Below, piece after piece: positions 40,424 to 49,578 of a stretch of DNA of 64,000 nt; position 1 is the first letter of the stretch; every line of letters starts with the position of its first letter. Origin of the DNA: Pseudomonadota bacterium. GTDB lineage: Bacteria; Pseudomonadota; Alphaproteobacteria; Rhizobiales; Xanthobacteraceae. The stretch lies in assembly GCA_003576765.1 (NCBI GenBank), contig QEVP01000002.1, positions 1 to 64,000 of the forward strand, written 5' to 3'. The notes below the pieces were generated by a model. The model was not told the origin of the DNA and did no database searches. It saw nothing but the letters and a program-made list of their open reading frames with translations. The position numbers were made by a program, and so were the translations under genes.

Positions 40424-42205
40424 TCAACCCCCGTTGCCGTCCTTCTTGTCCTTGCCGGCGGCGGTAGCCGAGGAGGTATCCTCGGGCAGGCCGTCACGCA
40501 GCTTGGCTTCGATCTTGGCGAGGTCCTCCGGCTCCGGCTTGAGGTCGCGCGCATGCGCCCACTGGAAGCGCGCCTCCAGCGTGCGCCCGACCCGCCAGTA
40601 GGCATCGCCCAGGTGATCGTTGATGGTCGGGTCTTCCGGCTTGAGGTCGATGGCGCGCTCGAGGTGCTTCACCGCGTTGTCGTAGTCGCCGATGCGGTAA
40701 TAGGCCCAGCCCAGCGAATCGACGATGTAGCCGTCGTCGGGGCGGCTCTCGACCGCCTTGCGGATCAGCTTCATGCCCTCGTCGAGGTTGACCCCCTGAT
40801 CGATCCACGAATAGCCGAGATAGTTGAGCACCTGCGGCTGGTCCGGCTGCAATTCCAGCGCCTTCTTAAGATCGGCCTCGGCGCGCGGCCACTGCTTGGA
40901 GCGCTCCTCGCAGATGCCGCGGAAGTAATAATAGACCCAGTTGTTCCTGGCGGCATCGGGCAGGATGTCGATGGCCTGCGAATAGGTTTTTGCGCATTCG
41001 GCGAACTTCTTGCGGCCGCGCTCGATGTTGCCGAGCGCAACCACCGCCTCGAGGTCGCCGGCATCCTCGGCGATGACGCGATGAAGGATCGCGATCGCCT
41101 CTTCGGTGCGGTCGGTGGCATCGAGGTTGGTGGCGAGCTGAATCTGGGCGTTGCGCTTGAGCGGCGAATTCGCCGGCACCTGCTCGTAGACCTTGATGGC
41201 CATCGGCGGTTTCTTCACCGACTCGTAGAGGTCGGCGAGCGCCAGCATCGCCAGCGCGTGGCGCGGCTGCAGATAGAGCGCAAGCTGAAGATAAACCAGC
41301 GCCAGGTCTTCGCCGCCGCGCCGCGTCAGCGAGGCGCCGATGCCATAGAGCGCTTCCGCCGCGCCGCCCTGCGCGCTGTCGACCAGCGGCGCCAGCTTCT
41401 TGCCGGCCTTCAGCTCCCGCATCGCCTCGACCACCAGCGGATGGCGGGCCAGCTTCTTGTCGAACGCCTCGTAGACGGCAAGCGCCGCATCGGTGCCCTT
41501 GTGGCGCGACAGCCAGCGCCCATAGGCATCGACGATGCGCAGCGCCGAATCGTCGAGCTTGTAAGCGCGCTCGAACCGCACGCCCGCCTCCTTGTGGCGA
41601 CCGGCGGCATCGAGGATCAGGCCGGCATGCAGGTCCTTGAAGATCGGATACCATTCCGGCCCGGCCAGTTTGTCGATGGCGGCGATCGCCGCGCGGGTCT
41701 CGCCGGCGCCCTGGCTCGCCCACGCCGACAACAGCGTCGCCACCAGATCGGTGATCGGGCCGCGCACCGACTGCGTGATATTCGGCTGGGCGGTTGCGTA
41801 TTTCTTCTGCTTCAGCGCGCGCACGCCCATCACCAGCCGCGCCACGCGGTTGGACTTGTCATTGGCGAGCACGCGTTCGGCCAGCGCCACCGCGTTGTCG
41901 ATGTCGCCTTCGGCCAACGCCGAGATAAAGGCGCGGTCGATCAGTTCGACGTTCTTCGGATCGCCCCGCAGCGCCGAGCGGTAGAACGCGGCCGCAGCGG
42001 CGGCGTCGCGCTGCAGGCTGGCATGGCGGGCGGCAAGATAGCTGCCGGCGACCGTCATCGCCTTCAAGTCGTCCTTGGTCGGAAACGCCGGCGCCTCGGT
42101 CGCGCGGCTCGGGTTCGCCTGGGCCTGCGCCATCGCCACACCGGGCAGCACGGCGAGGAACGCGCAGGCGACAAGGGTCGAACGATCGAAACGAAGAGAC
42201 AGCAT
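40424..42205 (-). CDS. Secreted tetratricopeptide-repeat protein
   Basis: 593 residues. A signal peptide (TLVACAFLAVLPGVAMAQAQ) is followed by TPR helices along the whole length; the clearest 34-residue units are near the C-terminus (QVLNYLGYSWIDQGVNLDEG, VDSLGWAYYRIGDYDNAVKH, LGDAYWRVGRTLEARFQWAH). The tail is Lys/Asp/Gly-rich. The periplasmic scaffold or assembly role is inferred from the repeats and export signal; the partner is unknown. TPR proteins of this layout next to ispE and ETF-QO are common in Rhizobiales, as I recall. Confidence 0.88.
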   Translation of the reverse strand: MLSLRFDRSTLVACAFLAVLPGVAMAQAQANPSRATEAPAFPTKDDLKAMTVAGSYLAARHASLQRDAAAAAAFYRSALRGDPKNVELIDRAFISALAEGDIDNAVALAERVLANDKSNRVARLVMGVRALKQKKYATAQPNITQSVRGPITDLVATLLSAWASQGAGETRAAIAAIDKLAGPEWYPIFKDLHAGLILDAAGRHKEAGVRFERAYKLDDSALRIVDAYGRWLSRHKGTDAALAVYEAFDKKLARHPLVVEAMRELKAGKKLAPLVDSAQGGAAEALYGIGASLTRRGGEDLALVYLQLALYLQPRHALAMLALADLYESVKKPPMAIKVYEQVPANSPLKRNAQIQLATNLDATDRTEEAIAILHRVIAEDAGDLEAVVALGNIERGRKKFAECAKTYSQAIDILPDAARNNWVYYYFRGICEERSKQWPRAEADLKKALELQPDQPQVLNYLGYSWIDQGVNLDEGMKLIRKAVESRPDDGYIVDSLGWAYYRIGDYDNAVKHLERAIDLKPEDPTINDHLGDAYWRVGRTLEARFQWAHARDLKPEPEDLAKIEAKLRDGLPEDTSSATAAGKDKKDGNGG

Positions 42206-42434
42206 CGGCTCGCGTCAGCTCCAAACTTCGGGGACGTTGCAGCGTCCGCGCATGGCCCGATCGGCCCCGGCGCGCCCTGTCCCCCGCCGCGCCGCACGGA
42301 TCGCTTCCGGCGGGATCGGGCGGCGCACCATGCCGTGTTTGCCGCTCTCCCGCAAGGAAAGGCGGCGCCCGCCGCTGTTCGCCTGCAAGCACCGCGACTG
42401 TGGCGGCAGCGTGACCGCGGCCGGCGCCCGATGG

Positions 42435-44096
42435 TCACATGCCCTGGTAGTTCGGTCCGCCGCCGCCCTCCGGCGGAACCCAGGTGATGTTGGCGTTGGG
42501 GTCCTTGATGTCGCAGGTCTTGCAGTGGACGCAGTTCTGCGCGTTGATGACGAAGCGCGGCTGGCGGCCCTCCTCGACCCACTCGTAGACGCCGGCCGGG
42601 CAATAGCGGTTGGATGGCCCAGCATAGACGTCGTGTTCCGACGACTTCTGCAGCGCCATGTCGGCGACCTTGAGGTGAACCGGCTGGTCCTCCTCGTGGT
42701 TGGTATTCGATACAAATACCGACGACAGCCGGTCGAAGGTGAGCTTGCCGTCGGGCTTGGCGGCCGGCTTCGGCGTATGCTCCCGGGCCGGATCGAGCGT
42801 GGCGCTATCGGGTTTGCCGTGCGGCAGCGTGCCGAACAGCGAAAACCCGAACAGCGTGTTGGTCCACATGTCGAGGCCGCCGAGCGCGACGCCGAGCACG
42901 GTGCCGAACTTCGACCACAACGGCTTGACGTTGCGCACCTTGTGGAGGTCCTGCCCGACCGCCGAGCCGCGCCAGGCGTTCTCGTAGTCGATCAGTTCGT
43001 CGTTGGCCCGGTCCGCTGCCAGCGCCGCAGCGACATGCTCCGCCGCCAGCATGCCCGAGCCCATGGCGTTGTGGACGCCCTTGATGCGCGGCACGTTGAC
43101 GAAGCCGGCGGCGCAGCCGATCAGCGCCCCGCCGGGGAACGACAGTTTTGGCACCGACTGGTAACCGCCCTCCGTGATGGCGCGCGCGCCATAGCCGAGC
43201 CGCTTGGCGCCCTCAAACACGTCGCGCACCGCGGGATGGGTCTTGAAGCGCTGAAACTCGTCGAACGGCGACAGATACGGGTCGCTGTAGTTGAGATGCA
43301 CGACGAAGCCGACGGCGACGAGATTGTCGCCGTAGTGATAGAGAAAGGAGCCGCCGCCGGTCTTCATGTCGAGCGGCCAGCCGAACGAGTGCTGGATCAG
43401 CCCCTTCTTGTGCTTGCCCGGCTCGACCTGCCAGACTTCCTTCAGCCCGATGCCGAACTTCGACGGCTCGCGGCCGGCGTCGAGGGCGAATTTGGCGATC
43501 AACTGCTTGGTCAGGCTGCCGCGCGCGCCTTCGGCGAACAGCGTGTACTTGCCGAGTAATTCCATGCCGCGCGTGAACGACGCCTTCGGCTTGCCGTCGC
43601 GGCCGATGCCCATATCGCCGGTGGCGATGCCGCGCACCTCGCCGCCCTCGCCGTAAATCACTTCCGCCGCGGCGAAGCCGGGATAGATTTCGACGCCGAG
43701 CGCCTCCGCCTGCGGCGCCAGCCAGCGGCACACGTCGCCGAGCGAGCCGATGTAACAATGGTGGTTGTTCATCAGCGGCGGCATCATGACATTCGGCAGC
43801 CGGATGGCGCTGCCGGCCGTCATCCAGAAGAAGCGGTCGTCGGTCACCTGCGTCGTGAGCGGGCAGTCGGCATCCTCACGCCAGGCGGGAACGAGCTTGT
43901 CGAGCGCCACCGGATCGATCACCGCACCGGACAGGATATGGGCGCCGACCTCCGAGCCCTTCTCGACGACGACGACGGACAGGTCGGGGTTGATCTGCTT
44001 GAGCCGGATCGCGGCGGCAAGGCCCGAGGGGCCGGCACCGACGATGACGACGTCGAACTCCATGGAGTCGCGGGGCGGCAGTTCTTCCTCGCTCAT
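42435..44096 (-). CDS. Electron transfer flavoprotein-ubiquinone oxidoreductase
   Basis: 553 residues; passes electrons from ETF (acyl-CoA and amino-acid dehydrogenases) to ubiquinone at the inner membrane. FAD-binding GxGxxG motif in DVVIVGAGPSGLAAAIRL; ubiquinone/membrane-binding segments in the middle (GALIGCAAGFVNVPRIKGVH); and the 4Fe-4S cysteines near the C-terminus, YCPAGVYEW and NAQNCVHCKTCDIKDPNANI. It is complete and of normal length. It is divergent from the uracil-DNA glycosylase gene. Confidence 0.96.
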   Translation of the reverse strand: MSEEELPPRDSMEFDVVIVGAGPSGLAAAIRLKQINPDLSVVVVEKGSEVGAHILSGAVIDPVALDKLVPAWREDADCPLTTQVTDDRFFWMTAGSAIRLPNVMMPPLMNNHHCYIGSLGDVCRWLAPQAEALGVEIYPGFAAAEVIYGEGGEVRGIATGDMGIGRDGKPKASFTRGMELLGKYTLFAEGARGSLTKQLIAKFALDAGREPSKFGIGLKEVWQVEPGKHKKGLIQHSFGWPLDMKTGGGSFLYHYGDNLVAVGFVVHLNYSDPYLSPFDEFQRFKTHPAVRDVFEGAKRLGYGARAITEGGYQSVPKLSFPGGALIGCAAGFVNVPRIKGVHNAMGSGMLAAEHVAAALAADRANDELIDYENAWRGSAVGQDLHKVRNVKPLWSKFGTVLGVALGGLDMWTNTLFGFSLFGTLPHGKPDSATLDPAREHTPKPAAKPDGKLTFDRLSSVFVSNTNHEEDQPVHLKVADMALQKSSEHDVYAGPSNRYCPAGVYEWVEEGRQPRFVINAQNCVHCKTCDIKDPNANITWVPPEGGGGPNYQGM

Positions 44097-44270
44097 GGTG
44101 CGTCTCGCGTCTGGTCCAGAATGTTTCTAACCAGCTCGTTGTTCCTGATTTTGCCGCCGACCACAAGTCCTCCGGGAACGCCGGCGCCCGCGCGCGCGCC
44201 GGAAGACTGTTCCACTGATGCGCCCGATTTCCTACACTGGGCACCTCATTCCGGAGCCGCCATCGCCGCC

Positions 44271-45098
44271 ATGTCCATCGAGCGCACGCCCGCCCCGCAC
44301 GACCTGCTCGCTTTCTATGTCGAGGCGGGGGTCGATTGCGCGCTCGACGAGGTGGCCGCCGACCGGCTCGCCGCGCCGGAGCCTGCACCGCCGCCGCGCC
44401 CGGCGGCGGCGGCGCCCCAGCCGCGACCCGCAGCTCCTGCCGCGCCGGCGCTGCTGCCGGGCCACGCCGCTGCTGCTCCCGACGTCGCCATCCAGTCGGC
44501 GCGCGAGGCGGCCCGCACCGCCGCCACCCTCGAGGACCTGCGCGCGCTGATGGAGGGGTTCGACGGTTGCGCCTTGAAGGTCACCGCGAGCCGGCTGGTG
44601 TTTGCCGACGGCAACCCGCAGGCGCGGGTGATGTTCGTCGGCGAGGCGCCGGGCCGCGACGAGGACCTTCAGGGCCTGCCCTTCGTCGGCCGCTCCGGCC
44701 AGTTGCTCAACCGCATGATGGCGGCGATCGGGCTCAGCCGCGACAGCGCGTATATCACCAACATCATCCCGTGGCGGCCCCCGGGCAACCGCGACCCGTC
44801 CCCGATCGAGACGCAGATCTGCCTGCCGTTCATCAAGCGGCACATCGAACTGGTCGACCCCGAGGTGCTGGTCTGCCTCGGCAAGCCCTCGACGCAGACG
44901 CTGCTCAACGTCACCGACGGCATCGTGCGTACGCGCGGCCGCTGGTTCGACTACGATACCGGCTCGCGGGTGATCGGCGCGATGCCGACCTTCCACCCGG
45001 CCTACCTGCTGCGGCAACCGGTGTCCAAGCGGCAATCGTGGCAGGACTTTCGCGCCATCGCCCGGCGCCTCGCCGAGCGCACGGGCGGGGCGCAGTGA
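44271..45098 (+). CDS. Uracil-DNA glycosylase, family 4-type
   Basis: 275 residues; removes uracil from DNA. An alanine/proline-rich linker (residues about 35-80) precedes the catalytic domain with GEAPGRDEDLQGLPFVGRSG, ITNIIPWRPPGNRDPSP, DPEVLVCLGKPSTQTLL and the substrate-closing PTFHPAYLLR. Family 4 enzymes carry a 4Fe-4S cluster on four Cys; here only three candidate cysteines are visible (DGCALK, QICLPF, LVCLGK), the first of the usual N-terminal CxxC pair being absent. Start at ATG 44271; the frame is open upstream but does not look coding. It is divergent from the ETF-QO gene. Confidence 0.9.
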   Translation: MSIERTPAPHDLLAFYVEAGVDCALDEVAADRLAAPEPAPPPRPAAAAPQPRPAAPAAPALLPGHAAAAPDVAIQSAREAARTAATLEDLRALMEGFDGCALKVTASRLVFADGNPQARVMFVGEAPGRDEDLQGLPFVGRSGQLLNRMMAAIGLSRDSAYITNIIPWRPPGNRDPSPIETQICLPFIKRHIELVDPEVLVCLGKPSTQTLLNVTDGIVRTRGRWFDYDTGSRVIGAMPTFHPAYLLRQPVSKRQSWQDFRAIARRLAERTGGAQ

Positions 45099-45128
45099 CA
45101 GCCGCGCGGCCGAATTGCGCCGCCGCGC

Positions 45129-45344
45129 TCAGGTGGAGAGCGTGAGATTGACCGCCTTCGGCCCCTTGCCCTTCTTGTCGGGCTCGACGTCAAAACTGAT
45201 ACGCTGGCCTTCCATGAGGTCCCTCAGGCCGGCCCGTTCGACGGCGGTGATATGAACAAATACGTCGCGGCCCCCGTCGTCAGGCTTGATGAAGCCGTAG
45301 CCGCGCTCCCCGTTGAAGAACTTGACGGTTCCCGTCATTGCCAT
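45129..45344 (-). CDS. Cold-shock domain protein (CspA family)
   Basis: 71 residues: an OB-fold RNA chaperone with GTVKFFNGERGYGFIKPDDG and DVFVHITAVERAGLRDLM, the RNP1 and RNP2 motifs. It is probably co-regulated with cold or stationary-phase responses, as for the family. It starts MAMTG with an alternative at the second Met. Convergent with the uracil-DNA glycosylase gene. Confidence 0.95.
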   Translation of the reverse strand: MAMTGTVKFFNGERGYGFIKPDDGGRDVFVHITAVERAGLRDLMEGQRISFDVEPDKKGKGPKAVNLTLST

Positions 45345-45490
45345 CCGCGAACTCCTCTCCCCGAACGTTGCGTGCCCCTCCCCGGGGGCGGGAGCGTGTG
45401 CCCGCTCCTATGCGCCAAAGCATAATACGGTTCCGGCCCGATTGACCATGGCAAGATCGGGGGCAAGATCGGGCTTTTGCCGGCGGCGGA

Positions 45491-46366
45491 TCAGGCGGAG
45501 CCGAGCCGCTGGCCAAGCGCAGCGAGGCGGAAACGGCCGGGGCCGCCCTGCCCGAGCGGGCGGGCAAGGTCCGGCAGAATCGCCTTCAGTTCGTCGCGCA
45601 ACGTCCACGGCGGATTGACGATCAGGAGCCCGGCGGAGACCAGCCCGCCGCCCTCCTCCTGCGGCGCCACGCTGAATTCGAGGCGCAACCCGGAGGCTTT
45701 CGACGGCGCGGCGGCGACCGCGTGGGAGACCGCGGCGGCAAGCTCGTCAGCGGCGCGGCGGCGCTTGACCGGATACCACACGAGGTAACTGCCGGTCGGC
45801 CATTTGGCGAAGGCGGCGGCAAAGCCGGCCGCAAGCCGCGAAAACTCGTCCGGCGCCTCATAGGGCGGGTCGATCAGCACCACGCCGCGGCGCTCCTTCG
45901 GCGGCACGAAGGCGGTGAGCGCGGTAAAGCCGTCGAGATCGACGACGCGGGCCTGCGCGTCGTTGTAGAGCGCCGCGATCAGCGATTTGCGCGCTTTCGG
46001 CTCCAGTTCGCACGCCGTCAGCCGATCCTGCGGCCGCAACAGCGCCCGCGCGATCAGCGGCGAGCCGGGATAGGCGCGCAAATCCCCGCCGTCGTTGAAG
46101 GCGCGCACGATGTCGAGATAGGGCGCAACGAGCGCCGCCACCTCCGGCGACAGCCGTGCCTGCATCAACCGCGCGATGCCGAGGCGCCACTCGCCGCCGC
46201 GCGCGGCCTCGGGGCCGGCAAGATCGTAGAGCCCGGCGCCGGCATGGCTGTCGATCACCCGGAAGGCGGCCGGCTTGTCGTGCAGATAGGTCAGCATCCG
46301 CGTCAGCACGATGTGCTTGACGACATCGGCAAAATTGCCGGCGTGGAAGGCGTGGCGATAGTTCAT
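45491..46366 (-). CDS. rlmJ: 23S rRNA (adenine-2030-N6)-methyltransferase
   Basis: 291 residues; methylates A2030 of 23S rRNA. N-terminus MNYRHAFHAGNFADVVKHIV, SAM site VIDSHAGAGLYDL and catalytic motif DPPY in VVLIDPPYEAPDEFSRLA match RlmJ. The C-terminal half is family-typical (LVWYPVKRRRAADEL). It stands alone between the cold-shock gene and the RNase T2 gene. Confidence 0.93.
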   Translation of the reverse strand: MNYRHAFHAGNFADVVKHIVLTRMLTYLHDKPAAFRVIDSHAGAGLYDLAGPEAARGGEWRLGIARLMQARLSPEVAALVAPYLDIVRAFNDGGDLRAYPGSPLIARALLRPQDRLTACELEPKARKSLIAALYNDAQARVVDLDGFTALTAFVPPKERRGVVLIDPPYEAPDEFSRLAAGFAAAFAKWPTGSYLVWYPVKRRRAADELAAAVSHAVAAAPSKASGLRLEFSVAPQEEGGGLVSAGLLIVNPPWTLRDELKAILPDLARPLGQGGPGRFRLAALGQRLGSA

Positions 46367-46406
46367 GAGCGCTGCTTACGCCAGCCGCATCAAGACCGCC
46401 AGAGCG

Positions 46407-47099
46407 TCAACGCACCGGCGGCATGGTCACGCGATTGTTGCGGCAGGCGCGGCGGTCGATCTCGTCGCAGGCGCGAAAACGCAGGGATTTGTCCATGCAG
46501 AGGCGCACCTCGCTCAGCCGATGGCGGTCGCAGGTGACCGCGATGGCATCGGACGACAGCCCCGGATTGACGCGCCGGAAGGCATTCTCGATCTCGATCG
46601 GCGCCACGTTGCGGGGCTGCGACAGTTCGAGAAACTCCGGCGGAATCTTCACCGCGGCGCGCGCTTTCCGCACCGCTTCGAAATAGCCGCGCGGCCCGAG
46701 CCCGGAACAGGTGCCGTGCTTGTCCCATTCGTTGTAGATAAGGCCGGGCGCCGGCATCAGGTCGAGCATGTCGGAGACGATGCGGCGGTCGAGCCGCGGC
46801 GCCGGGCGCTCGCAGTAGTCGGGATAGCCGCGCTCGTATTGCGGCCACAGGCCGTGCACCACGAACGAATAGGGCCGGCCGCCGCACTGGATCTGTTGCG
46901 AACGCCCCATTTGCCCGCGCTCGCGCGCCGCCGCGCAGAACGACGGCGACCACGACAGCGACAGCACATAGAAATCGAACTGGCCGGGGACGTCGCGGCG
47001 CGCATCCTGTGCCTCGGCCGCCAGCGTCGCCGCAGCCAGCATCATCGCGGCGGCCGCCACGCGGCGGCCGATCCGCCATCGCCGCATTGCGTGCGTCAT
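46407..47099 (-). CDS. RNase T2-family secreted ribonuclease
   Basis: 230 residues with a signal peptide (RVAAAAMMLAAATLAAEAQD). Both active-site segments are intact: CAS I in FVVHGLWPQYERG and CAS II in NEWDKHGTCSGLGPRGYF, each with its catalytic His. Several Cys could form the usual disulfides. It degrades RNA in the periplasm for scavenging. The start MTHAMRRWR (ATG 47097-47099) is 7 bp after the stop of the next upstream gene, so co-transcription is likely. Confidence 0.92.
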   Translation of the reverse strand: MTHAMRRWRIGRRVAAAAMMLAAATLAAEAQDARRDVPGQFDFYVLSLSWSPSFCAAARERGQMGRSQQIQCGGRPYSFVVHGLWPQYERGYPDYCERPAPRLDRRIVSDMLDLMPAPGLIYNEWDKHGTCSGLGPRGYFEAVRKARAAVKIPPEFLELSQPRNVAPIEIENAFRRVNPGLSSDAIAVTCDRHRLSEVRLCMDKSLRFRACDEIDRRACRNNRVTMPPVR

Positions 47100-47106
47100 G
47101 ACGGGG

Positions 47107-47586
47107 CTACGGCCGCGCCGCGCGGCAGGCGGGATTGTAGGCCCAGTTGCGGTCGAGCCCGACCATGCACCACTCGACGCCAAGGCCCGTGCCGGCAAAG
47201 CCGCCATCCTCGATGATGGAATAGCGAACCGTGTGATAGCGGCCGTCGTTGAGCACGGCGCGCGCCGCGCAGAAGCGGCGCGGGATCGCCTGCGGGGCCG
47301 ACACCCACGGCCGGAACGCAACCTCGTGCACCTGCGAATAGCCGGAGATCTGGAGCGCCGAATTCCAGAACGTCGCTTCCTTTTCGGCAAATTCGGCGGA
47401 AATGGTGCCGAGCGCCGCCTCGCATGGCGGCAACGCGCCGTCATAGCGCGGGCCGGACAGATAGAAGTTCAGTTCCAGCGGGTTGGCGGCATGCGCCGGC
47501 AGCGCCAGCGCGAGCCCGGCAAGCGCAACGGCCGCCACGCCGGCGGCGCGCAGCGCGGTTTTGAGCGAAGTCAGGGCGTGTCGCAT
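47107..47586 (-). CDS. Secreted hypothetical protein, RNase T2 neighbour
   Basis: 159 residues. A signal peptide (RAAGVAAVALAGLALALPAH, cleavage after AHA) precedes a Cys-containing domain with NFYLSGPRYDGALPPCEAAL, PRRFCAARAVLNDGRYHTV and VEWCMVGLDRNWAYNPACR. The Cys pattern suggests disulfides. I do not recognise a named family. Tight coupling (7 bp) to the RNase T2 gene suggests a joint periplasmic function, unproven. Confidence 0.75.
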   Translation of the reverse strand: MRHALTSLKTALRAAGVAAVALAGLALALPAHAANPLELNFYLSGPRYDGALPPCEAALGTISAEFAEKEATFWNSALQISGYSQVHEVAFRPWVSAPQAIPRRFCAARAVLNDGRYHTVRYSIIEDGGFAGTGLGVEWCMVGLDRNWAYNPACRAARP

Positions 47587-47755
47587 GAGCCATCCCGCCG
47601 TGTCGGCACCGATGCGCGGACGGTGCCGCGAAGCCACCGGCAGGTCAAGTGCCGCCGCGCCACAGCGCCCCGCCATTTCCACCGGGCACCGCGATCGCGG
47701 ATTCACACCCCGTTCGGCTTGCTCTATGGTGACACAGATTCGAACGGAGGGTGCC

Positions 47756-48046
47756 ATGCGACGATTCGGGGCGGTTCTGCTCGCGGCTCTCGGCGGGCTG
47801 ACGATGACGGCGGCCGCGCACGCCGACACCGTGCCGCCGTTCAAGGGCAACGACACCGGCGGCATCATCTCCGCGGCGCTGGTCGGCCAGGCCGACTTCC
47901 GCGCGCTCGCCAGCGCCCATTGCGCGCAATACGGCAAGGTGGCGCGCTTCGTGTCGCACGACCGCCGTTACGGCCAATACACTTCGTTCGCCTGCCGTTG
48001 GGTGCCGGCTGGCCACCTCTCCCGCCCGCTCCGCGTCCGCTACTGA
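47756..48046 (+). CDS. Small secreted protein of unknown function
   Basis: 96 residues. Signal peptide MRRFGAVLLAALGGLTMTAA (cleavage near AHAD) followed by a small domain: NDTGGIISAALVGQADFRAL, SAHCAQYGKVARFVSHDRRY and YTSFACRWVP. Two Cys could form a disulfide. GGAGG lies 5 nt before the ATG, a strong ribosome site. It stands alone between divergent genes; I do not recognise the family. Confidence 0.7.
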   Translation: MRRFGAVLLAALGGLTMTAAAHADTVPPFKGNDTGGIISAALVGQADFRALASAHCAQYGKVARFVSHDRRYGQYTSFACRWVPAGHLSRPLRVRY

Positions 48047-48143
48047 GGCTCCGGGCTGCCCCCGGAGTAGACGGTCGCCGCCTCTATGATATGATGATCG
48101 ACATTCTATTTCCCGGCGACACCAGCTCCCAGGGTCGACAGCC

Positions 48144-48937
48144 ATGATGTCCTTCTCCGACCTGATCGACGCGATCGCGCGCGAGGGCGACAGCTTCGTC
48201 ACCCGCGTCAGCGACGACTGGCTGCAGGGCCGCACCGTCTATGGCGGGCTCGCCGGCGCGCTGTGCGTCGAGGCCGCGTTGCGCCATCGCGACGGCCTGC
48301 CGCCGCTGCGCTCGGCGCAGTTCGCCTTCGTCGGCCCGGCTACGGGGGAGTTGCGCATCCGCCCGACGCTGCTGCGGCAAGGCAAGTCCACCGCTTTCGT
48401 CGGTGTCGATCTCGAAGGCGAGGCCGGGCTCGCCACCCGCGCCACGCTGTGCTTCGGCGCCGCCCGCGCCTCGACGCTCGACCATCCTGCCCCGCGTGCG
48501 GCGCATGTGCCGCCGCCGGACGCCTGCGAGGATTTCTTCCGTCACGCCCCGCCGGGCCTCGGATTCGCCCGGCACTTCGACGGGCGGCTGGCCGCCGGTG
48601 CGATGCCGTTCAGCCGCGCCGGTGCCCCCGACATCACGCTGTGGCTGCGTCACCGCGACGACAGCCTGAAGCCGTCGGTCACGGCGCTGCTGGCGCTCGC
48701 CGACGCACCGCCCCCGGCGTCGTTCGTGCTGTTCGAGAAGCCGGCGCCGATCAGCACCATGACCTGGTCGCTCGATCTGCTGACCGAGGAGCTTGCCACC
48801 GACGACGGCTGGTGGCTGGTGCGCACCGCAGCCGACCAGATCGCCAACGGCTATTCCGGGCAGACCACGGGGGCATCTGGAACGCGCGCGGCGTGCCGGT
48901 GGCGGCGGCGCGGCAGAACGTGGCGGTGTTCATCTAA
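48144..48937 (+). CDS. Double-hotdog acyl-CoA thioesterase family, frameshifted near the C-terminus
   Basis: The frame runs MMSFSDLIDAIAREGDSFVT, LQGRTVYGGLAGALCVEAAL, ... DGWWLVRTAADQIANGYSGQ, the thioesterase family seen as TesB-like/DUF4442-type hotdog proteins. After the G-run 48869-48873 the frame continues into an Arg-rich tail to 48986; shifting by one base restores GIWNARGVPVAAARQNVAVF and a stop at 48937, the expected family ending, before the amiR stop at 48958. Either a real C-terminal truncation or a sequencing slip in a G-run. The hydrolase assignment is firm for the first 240 residues. Confidence 0.75.
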
Positions 48938-48957
48938 AGCGTTTCCGACTCATAGCC

Positions 48958-49563
48958 CTAGCGAAACAGGATGTCGTTGGCGCTGACGATGGCATAGGCC
49001 ATGTGCTCGACCGTGGTGCGCTTGGCCATCGCCTGATCGCGGATGATCTGGTAGGCGTCAGGCTCGGAAACGTTGCGCGCCCGCATCAGGATCGCCTTGG
49101 CCTCGGCGACGTGCCGCACGCCGGCAAGCTTGCTCTCCAGCCGCTGCACCTGCCTGGTCATCGCCGCGCGCGAATTCCTGATCTGCCGCGCCACCACCAG
49201 CGCCGACAACAGGCCGAACGGCCGGATCGGCGAAGCGACGATGCCGTGCACCTCGAGCTTGACCACCATATCGACGATGGTCGGGTTCTCGTAGTTGACG
49301 ATGGCGATGATCGTCGGCGCCCGCGCATCGCGATCCTCCGACCAGTTCGGCACCGCGGTGTCGGGCCGCACCGCGATGAACACCACATCGGCGCCTTCCG
49401 GCAGGCGCGGCGCCGGCGGCCAGAACGCCTGCGCGTGGCAGCCGATGCGCCGCAGTTGCAGGAGCAACTCCTCGCCGTCCTCGTCCGCCGGATGGAACGC
49501 CGCGACCGACAACGTCCGCAGGCTGCGCAACAGCTCGGATGTCGTGTTCTTCTGAACTACCAT
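48958..49563 (-). CDS. amiR: ANTAR-domain antiterminator, AmiR-like
   Basis: 201 residues. The N-terminal pseudo-receiver (about residues 15-125) lacks the phospho-Asp of true receivers (VVFIAVRPDTAVPNW). The C-terminal ANTAR domain (SKLAGVRHVAEAKAILMRAR, YQIIRDQAMAKRTTVEHMAY) binds RNA and prevents early termination. In Pseudomonas AmiR is held inactive by AmiC until amide binds; here AmiC is encoded 15 bp upstream and the target terminator is expected in the leader of the first operon gene at 57631-57684. It is the last gene of the amide cluster. Confidence 0.88.
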   Translation of the reverse strand: MVVQKNTTSELLRSLRTLSVAAFHPADEDGEELLLQLRRIGCHAQAFWPPAPRLPEGADVVFIAVRPDTAVPNWSEDRDARAPTIIAIVNYENPTIVDMVVKLEVHGIVASPIRPFGLLSALVVARQIRNSRAAMTRQVQRLESKLAGVRHVAEAKAILMRARNVSEPDAYQIIRDQAMAKRTTVEHMAYAIVSANDILFR

Positions 49564-49578
49564 CGCAGCCTGTACATG

